Of a stretch of DNA of 64,000 nucleotides, positions 59,508 to 64,000 are shown piece after piece (within the stretch, counting starts at the first letter, position 1; each line of letters opens with the position of its first letter). The stretch is from Alcaligenes faecalis (GTDB lineage: Bacteria; Pseudomonadota; Gammaproteobacteria; Burkholderiales; Burkholderiaceae_B). A program made the position numbers and the translations under genes. The stretch lies in NCBI RefSeq assembly GCF_009497775.1, contig NZ_CP031012.1, positions 1,798,001 to 1,862,000 on the forward strand, given 5' to 3'. Under the pieces are notes generated by a model that had not been told where the DNA came from, made no database searches, and worked only from the letters and a program-made list of their open reading frames with translations.

Positions 59508-60443
59508 TTAGTGGCAGAGTCCGGGCACCGCCGCCAGAATAGCGCCATGCATATCCGGCACATACCAATGATTCAGAGCCGCTTTGACAGCGGCTTCTGT
59601 TCGTCTGGTAATGCCCAGTTTGCGCAGCAAGGAGGTGACATGAGAATGCACGGTGCGCTCGCTTAAAAACAGGCTGGCTGCAATTTCCCGGTCGGTATAG
59701 CCCGTCACCAACCAGCCCAGCACCTGCATTTCCTTGGCGCTGAGCGCAGCAGGCAAGGGGGCGGGCACCAGTCGCACCAAGACATCCCCCTTGGGAAAGC
59801 GCTGCGCTTGCAGTCGATAGCTTCGTTTGCCTTCCAACCAGAACGCTTGCAAGGTTGAAGTTTCCTGGCCCATGAAGGACAGAGCTTTAGCTAAAGCAGG
59901 GCTGAACTGGGAAGCGTCAGAGAGCATGTCCTCACGCATGATCAGCCCGCCTGCCTGTGGCACCAGATGCAAGACAAGGCCGTTTTGCGAAACCATGTTC
60001 TGCATGGCATCTTCCAGCAAGATTTTTGCGCCCAGCGCCAGCGTACGGACATGGCGATTGAAGCTTCCTGGCTGTTGGGACGAGAAGTGAATCATCCCCA
60101 AATATGAATCCCCGCGTTGTAGTTCTACCGTCATTCCATCCTGAAACCCGCCACGCAGCAGGGCATCGGTATAGATGGCGGTACTGCGAAAAGGAGGGTC
60201 CATGGTGTCCGAACATTCGGAAATGGAGGGTGGCAGCAAATCGTGGGGAGAGGCCTGGGCCGTAAAGCCTGGTGCGTAGATCTGTGGAAAGCCCGTTCCC
60301 AAGGCAGAGGCACAGTTCAGGTTATAGCCTTCGCAATGCAATTCCAGATGCGTACGGCTTTGCGGTGCACAACCCAGAAGCTGCACTGCATCGAAGTGAA
60401 ACAGGGAACGTAGGGATTGAATACGATCGCAGAGACTCAACAT
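59508..60443 (-). CDS. LuxR-type (GerE HTH) regulator
   Basis: 311 residues from ATG 60443; a TTG 13 codons earlier is open but falls in the inverted repeat. The C-terminal LuxR HTH is clear (LSAKEMQVLGWLVTGYTDREIAASLFLSERTVHSHVTSLLRKLG-type, residues about 235-295). The N-terminal 220 residues resemble a GAF/PAS-like sensor without receiver Asp, so it is not a response regulator. A TAACAATCA inverted repeat lies directly upstream and may be its own binding site. It is convergent with HDAH. Confidence 0.85.
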   Translation of the reverse strand: MLSLCDRIQSLRSLFHFDAVQLLGCAPQSRTHLELHCEGYNLNCASALGTGFPQIYAPGFTAQASPHDLLPPSISECSDTMDPPFRSTAIYTDALLRGGFQDGMTVELQRGDSYLGMIHFSSQQPGSFNRHVRTLALGAKILLEDAMQNMVSQNGLVLHLVPQAGGLIMREDMLSDASQFSPALAKALSFMGQETSTLQAFWLEGKRSYRLQAQRFPKGDVLVRLVPAPLPAALSAKEMQVLGWLVTGYTDREIAASLFLSERTVHSHVTSLLRKLGITRRTEAAVKAALNHWYVPDMHGAILAAVPGLCH

Positions 60444-60476
60444 GATGGGGCCTAAGGACGAGTGTGGTAAGGGCGC

Positions 60477-60507
60477 TAACAATCAACATAGCGTTTGGTG
60501 ATTGTTA
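60477..60507. promoter_or_regulatory. Inverted repeat before the LuxR-type gene
   Basis: TAACAATCA (60477-60485) and TGATTGTTA (60499-60507) are perfect 9-bp arms, 13 bases apart, 34-64 bases upstream of the LuxR start. The spacing suits a dimeric regulator and possible autoregulation. Confidence 0.6.
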
Positions 60508-60565
60508 ACGCAATTGGGCCAAACCCAGGCTTGGAAGCGGGACTGAGTATGGATGTCTCCCCAAA

Positions 60566-60592
60566 GCAAAAACCCTCCAGAAGTGGAGGGTT
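60566..60592 (-). terminator. Terminator of the orfX-sodA operon
   Basis: AACCCTCCA (60571-60579) and TGGAGGGTT (60584-60592) pair around a four-base loop. On the minus strand TTTTTGC follows. It lies 100 bp beyond the sodA stop; the space between holds no gene. Confidence 0.8.
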
Positions 60593-60692
60593 GCTTGGAA
60601 AGGGCGACAAGCCAAAGCGTTTGACGCCACCTATTTCCGGGCAGGGAGATAGGGTTACGGCAGGTTGTAAAACGACAGGCTGTAAAAGCGCC

Positions 60693-61304
60693 TTATTTAA
60701 CGGCTTCCAGATATCTTCTCAGCACTTCAGGCCAATTGATCACATTGAAGAAAGCTGCAATATATTCAGGCCGACGGTTCTGATACTTCAGGTAGTAGGC
60801 GTGTTCCCACACGTCCAGGCCCAGAATGGGCGTGTTGCCGTGCATCAGCGGGCTGTCCTGATTGCCGCTGCTCTCCACCACCAGTTTCTTTTCCGGGGTG
60901 ACACTCAGCCAGGCCCAGCCACTGCCAAAACGCGAGATCGCCGCTTTGGTAAAGGCATCCTTGAATTTCTCGAAGCCGCTCAGATCCCGGTCTATGGCAT
61001 GGGCCAGATCTTTGGGAATGGTGGTATCGGCATCGGGCGTCATGACGGTCCAGAACAAGCTGTGGTTGGCATGACCGCCGCCATTGTTGCGCACGACATT
61101 ACGCAGGGATTCAGGCAAGGTATCCAGCCCGGCTACCAGCTCATCAATAGGCGGGTAGGGCAAGTTGGCCGCTTCCAGTGCCGCATTCAGATTATTGATA
61201 TAGGTCTGATGATGTTTGCTGTAGTGAATCTCCATGGTCTGGGTGTCGATATGGGGCTCCAGAGCATGGTAGGCATAAGGCAGGGCAGGTAAGGTGTAAG
61301 ACAA
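60693..61304 (-). CDS. sodA: Superoxide dismutase, Mn type
   Basis: 203 residues. Metal ligands His27, His81, Asp164 and His168 ([10 protein letters not shown]) are in place. Gly77 and Gln149 (GNQDSPL) at the metal-selectivity positions favour manganese over iron. It dismutates superoxide in the cytosol. It lies 54 bp after an orfX-like gene behind a Fur-like box, echoing the Fur-regulated orfX-sodA order in Pseudomonas, where low iron raises MnSOD. Confidence 0.93.
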   Translation of the reverse strand: MSYTLPALPYAYHALEPHIDTQTMEIHYSKHHQTYINNLNAALEAANLPYPPIDELVAGLDTLPESLRNVVRNNGGGHANHSLFWTVMTPDADTTIPKDLAHAIDRDLSGFEKFKDAFTKAAISRFGSGWAWLSVTPEKKLVVESSGNQDSPLMHGNTPILGLDVWEHAYYLKYQNRRPEYIAAFFNVINWPEVLRRYLEAVK

Positions 61305-61358
61305 AACGCACTCCTCGATAAACCCCAGGCCGGTTGCGCCTGGGGGACAGAATGAAAC

Positions 61359-61838
61359 TTAATGAGAAAAAGAGCGTTCCTGCGGGCTGACCGCCCCTAA
61401 GAACAGGGCAGAGCAGGTAGGGACATGATGGGGGTAGCGACGCGCATAGCGGGCCAGCTCGGCATAAGTGCGTCGGCTGTGCTGCCAGGCGGCCATGCGC
61501 CAGTCGTCGGCCAGGTGCGTATTGGCTGCCGCGCAGCACAGGGTTTCATGCGCCGTACACAGGTGCAGACCCTGTTCGTCGCTTTGACCCAGCTGCTCGC
61601 AGGCATCGGCCAGATTCAAATGAGCAATAACCCAGGCGGCAATGGTGGCGTCGGCCCCTTCACAAGAGCCAAACAGCAGCGGTTTTACATAAGCGCGGGC
61701 CTGTTGGTAGTGCGCGATGGCATCGGTGTAATTGTGGGATTGAAAGGCCTGGTTTCCCTGTGTGATCAAACTGCGCCAGGAGGCCAGTTCGTCGCGTTGG
61801 GTGAGAGCGTGTTGGGGCTGTTGTGCGAGTGTCTGCAT
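61359..61838 (-). CDS. OrfX-like TPR-type protein upstream of sodA
   Basis: 159 residues, helical, with a TPR-like unit (AFQSHNYTDAIAHYQQARAYVK) and NLADACEQLGQSDEQGLHL. Cys residues at several sites (TAHETLCCAAAN, GSCEGAD) are not in a clear metal motif. The protein resembles Pseudomonas OrfX, encoded in the Fur-regulated fagA-fumC-orfX-sodA operon; fagA and fumC are absent here. The ATG at 61838 is followed upstream by a Fur-like box. The function is unknown; a role in iron-independent stress metabolism is inferred. Confidence 0.8.
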   Translation of the reverse strand: MQTLAQQPQHALTQRDELASWRSLITQGNQAFQSHNYTDAIAHYQQARAYVKPLLFGSCEGADATIAAWVIAHLNLADACEQLGQSDEQGLHLCTAHETLCCAAANTHLADDWRMAAWQHSRRTYAELARYARRYPHHVPTCSALFLGAVSPQERSFSH

Positions 61839-61876
61839 GCATTGCTCCTGATAAAAGGTAGCGCATCAATAATGAA

Positions 61877-61895
61877 ATTAATGATAATGATTTGC
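61877..61895. promoter_or_regulatory. Fur-like box of the orfX-sodA operon
   Basis: ATTAATGATAATGATTTGC matches the Fur consensus at 14 of 19 positions by my count and overlaps further GATAAT units. It lies 39-57 bases before the orfX-like gene. The rest of the 303-bp gap (61839-62141) holds the terminator of the PPC gene and no coding sequence I trust. Confidence 0.8.
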
Positions 61896-62089
61896 ATTTA
61901 TATTATCAAGGTAATCCAAAAAGCAAATCGTAAGCAGATCAAACGCCAGGCAAAAAAGGAGAGAGGGTACTTTTCAAAGCCAGTGTCGATGCGGCTTTGC
62001 GGGCAGGGAGAGCGTACTTAGGTGTATACCCTGAAGGGTGAAAACTCTTGCTCCAGATCAAGGCCAGGCTGGCCTTCGGGCAAGAAAAA

Positions 62090-62119
62090 AGGCTGAAAGC
62101 CCGGGAGCTTTCAGCCTTG
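62090..62119 (-). terminator. Terminator after the PPC-domain gene
   Basis: AAGGCTGAAAGC (62090-62101) and GCTTTCAGCCTT (62108-62119) form a perfect 12-bp stem. On the minus strand TTTTTTCTT follows. Confidence 0.9.
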
Positions 62120-62141
62120 ATATCAGCTTGCCTGAATTGTC

Positions 62142-63575
62142 TTAGCGACGTTTCACCGACAGCTCATATTCCATGTCGCGGTCATAGCTGCCCAGGGACA
62201 TGGCTTGTATTTCGTACTCGCCCACTTCCAGCTGAACTTCCAGACGAGCATTCAGATCGCCACCGCTATCGTCGTCTTCAGCCACTGTCTGGCCATTTTT
62301 ACGCAAGGTCAGGTAGGTGTCGAAGGTAGGGGAGGTCATATCGATGACATAGCTGCCTGCCTGACGCACGGACAATTGGTAGCTGTCGCTGGTAATGCCT
62401 TGCAGCATCAAAGCCTGACGAGGCTCGCCCACGCGGATCACGCCACCGCCGGCATTTTCAGGAACGCCATCTTCGGAGGCCGACAGCACAAACAGGCCAG
62501 CCTGGTTGGAGCCGGAGATCTTGACCTTGTGTTCGCCAGCAGCCAGGACACCGCGTACGCGTTGTTGGCCGGCTTCATCGCCATACTGATTGGCGCTGGT
62601 GGAGTCCACTTCCAGTGTGGCCTGGAAGCCTTGGGCGTCCATTTGTACCGTCACCAGTTTGGGCTCAGCCAAGGTGAAGCTGTAGGTTTGGGTTTCGCCG
62701 GTAAACAAGCCGGTTTTGCCATCGCCGTCCAGTGTCAGGGTATCGCCATTCTTCAGTTCGATTTCGCCGGACATTTCTTCAGGCTTGATCTCCAGCGAGA
62801 AGCCGCCCTGGAAGTTTTGTGCGCCCATGGCCGAGCTAGCCTGAACAATGTATTCACCGGCTTTCAGGTACACCTGCAAGCGTGCATCGGTGCCGCCACC
62901 GCTGTCATCGTCCGAGGCCAGTTCCATGCCGCGACGATCCATCAGCTTCAGATAGGCGTCCATACTGTTTTGCTCGGCCTTCATGGCCAGGCTGTACAAG
63001 CCGTCCTTGTCGATATTCAAGCGGTAGCGCTTCTGGCCGCCCAGTGCCCAGTCATGAATGGTCTGGTCTTGAGTCAAAGGCTCGCCGGTGTAGGCTTTCA
63101 GAGTGTCGACGACAACCTGGAACGGACCGTAGGCGCTGGTGTTGAAACCGCTGACAACCACTTGGTAGGTGTCGTTGAAATCAGCCTTGAAGCCCAGTGT
63201 GGTGGCCTGGCCTTTGGTCTCGCTCTCGGGGCAGTCCTCGCAGCGCTGAGTACGTGTTACCAGCTCGCCGTTGCGCAGCACGCTGATTTGCGGGCGCAGG
63301 GGGCCGCTCACGCTGATCTTGATGATCTGGCCGGCTTCAGCCTTTACATCAAACAGGCTGCTGCGTACGCCATCGCTCAGGTTCAAAAAGCTCTTGCTGG
63401 TCAATTCGCCAGAGACGGATTGGCCCAATACCAGGGTTTGAGCAGCACCGATGCTGCTGGGGGCGCTGCTGATCGGGCTGCTTGCCGGTACGGGTACGTT
63501 TTTGGCGTAATAAATCGCGCCACCGGCGCCGATGACGACGCCCAACAGGGCTGCAAATAAGGTAGTTGGCTTCAT
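62142..63575 (-). CDS. Membrane-anchored protein with repeated PPC-type beta domains
   Basis: 477 residues from ATG 63575; an upstream open frame has no ribosome site. A single N-terminal hydrophobic helix (about 5-25, VVIGAGGAIYYAKN) anchors it to the inner membrane facing the periplasm. Two clear pre-peptidase C-terminal (PPC) beta-sandwiches carry DAYLKLMDRRG followed by ASDDDSGGGTDARLQV, and FDTYLTLRKNG followed by AEDDDSGGDLNARLEV; a third, with CEDC, lies nearer the N-terminus. PPC domains often bind Ca2+ or surface polymers. No protease or enzyme domain is present. I can state the architecture but not a function. Confidence 0.8.
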   Translation of the reverse strand: MKPTTLFAALLGVVIGAGGAIYYAKNVPVPASSPISSAPSSIGAAQTLVLGQSVSGELTSKSFLNLSDGVRSSLFDVKAEAGQIIKISVSGPLRPQISVLRNGELVTRTQRCEDCPESETKGQATTLGFKADFNDTYQVVVSGFNTSAYGPFQVVVDTLKAYTGEPLTQDQTIHDWALGGQKRYRLNIDKDGLYSLAMKAEQNSMDAYLKLMDRRGMELASDDDSGGGTDARLQVYLKAGEYIVQASSAMGAQNFQGGFSLEIKPEEMSGEIELKNGDTLTLDGDGKTGLFTGETQTYSFTLAEPKLVTVQMDAQGFQATLEVDSTSANQYGDEAGQQRVRGVLAAGEHKVKISGSNQAGLFVLSASEDGVPENAGGGVIRVGEPRQALMLQGITSDSYQLSVRQAGSYVIDMTSPTFDTYLTLRKNGQTVAEDDDSGGDLNARLEVQLEVGEYEIQAMSLGSYDRDMEYELSVKRR

Positions 63576-63820
63576 GATCTCTGAAGAGTAGCTAAAAGAG
63601 TAAGGCACCGATAAGCCGGCGGCCGTTAGCGGGCGATTGTACTGGAGCTGAGAGAGCCAGCGCACGCTGTTGCAACAAGATACTACGGTATGGGTCTTGA
63701 TTCCGGGTTTAGGGCCGGGGCGTGGATCAATAACTGGATTCGCTTCTTGGCCCGGCTTTGCTCTGGAAGCCCGGCTCGTGCTTGCGTACTTTGTTACGTT
63801 TTAAAGGGCTAATTCGGGCC

Positions 63821-64000
63821 TCAAGGCTGCACATAGGGTTGGGTGATGAAGGCGGGGGCTTCGCTAAAGGACTGTCCTCCTCCAGGGGGCGGGGCCTGCG
63901 TCAAGGCTACCTGCACCCACTTGCCATGACGGCGCTCCAGCAGTCGATAGCGCTGCAGGGGGCCGACGGGACGGCTGGCCAGATACAGCGTGCCGTTCAG
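63821..64000 (-). CDS. C-terminal end of an uncharacterised protein, cut by the right edge
   Basis: An open minus-strand frame enters from the right edge and stops at TGA (63821-63823). The 59 visible residues include RPVGPLQRYRLLERRHGKWV then QVALTQAPPPGGGQSFSE, a basic stretch and a proline/glycine-rich tail. Nothing here identifies the family. The codon pattern is typical of the region and the frame is uninterrupted, so I believe it is coding. Confidence 0.6.
   Translation of the reverse strand: MNGTLYLASRPVGPLQRYRLLERRHGKWVQVALTQAPPPGGGQSFSEAPAFITQPYVQP

Noticed and set aside
1-64000. CRISPR arrays, insertion sequences and prophage genes.
   Set aside because: No spaced direct repeats, transposases, integrases or phage structural proteins are visible. 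The GC-rich block at 51890 and the hexamer at 17892 do not fit these classes.

Overview
The window looks like chromosomal DNA of an Alcaligenaceae betaproteobacterium, most likely Alcaligenes. The main reasons are a 369-residue class II HDAC-like amidohydrolase whose catalytic residues fall at the same positions as in the Bordetella/Alcaligenes FB188 enzyme, the cat operon order, a GC-rich intergenic repeat familiar from Burkholderiales, and the moderate-to-high GC coding style. Nearly all of it is coding. I saw no rRNA, tRNA, CRISPR array, insertion sequence or prophage.

Layout. 1-2.1 kb: a TPP riboswitch driving a Nudix gene and thiD, then a tautomerase. 2.1-9.9 kb: flavohaemoglobin hmp, mmsA, the acetate permease pair DUF485-actP, cytochrome b561, nitronate monooxygenase and a LysR regulator. 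9.9-15.1 kb: small regulators and detoxification genes (AraC, a DHFR-like/TetR pair, VOC/GST/LysR). 15.1-17.8 kb: a copper module (CopC-CopD fusion, YcnI, DUF2946). 18.0-19.3 kb: a GST and a ClpP-like protease. 19.7-25.4 kb: a haem-capture operon (TonB receptor, hemophilin-like secreted protein, Slam translocon) behind a Fur-like box. 25.8-38.3 kb: an AraC regulator and a gene set in which a MoeZ-JAMM-CysO sulfur-carrier triad is joined to a double CoA-transferase protein, an acyl-AMP ligase, an acyl-CoA dehydrogenase, a methyltransferase, two MFS exporters and a GH88-like protein. 38.4-41.4 kb: GNAT, a YgaV/SqrR-type persulfide switch with DsrE, CMD and DUF2892 partners, and a zeta-type kinase with a small partner. 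41.6-46.0 kb: AraC, a leucine leader peptide and leuA, and a MarR/hydrolase pair. 46.1-53.2 kb: catR, catB-A-I-J-D-C and benE, the catechol branch of the beta-ketoadipate pathway. 53.2-56.0 kb: two overlapping dynamin-like GTPase genes. 56.1-64 kb: ZIP transporter, degenerate ABC ATPase, HDAH, LuxR, a Fur-boxed orfX-sodA operon, a membrane-anchored PPC-domain protein and a truncated gene at the edge.

Most notable is the 25.8-38.3 kb gene set. A CysO-like carrier (ending in Ala-Gly-Gly), its MoeZ activator and a JAMM hydrolase are co-transcribed with acid-activating and redox enzymes instead of cysteine genes, flanked by Fur-like boxes and an AraC regulator next to a TonB receptor. This is the logic of thiocarboxylate metallophore clusters (PDTC of Pseudomonas stutzeri KC, thioquinolobactin), but with a different enzyme set, so I infer an undescribed sulfur-containing metallophore or related metabolite. 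The tandem dynamin pair, the leucine leader, the degenerate ABC ATPase and the 29-bp palindrome before the ZIP gene also merit attention.
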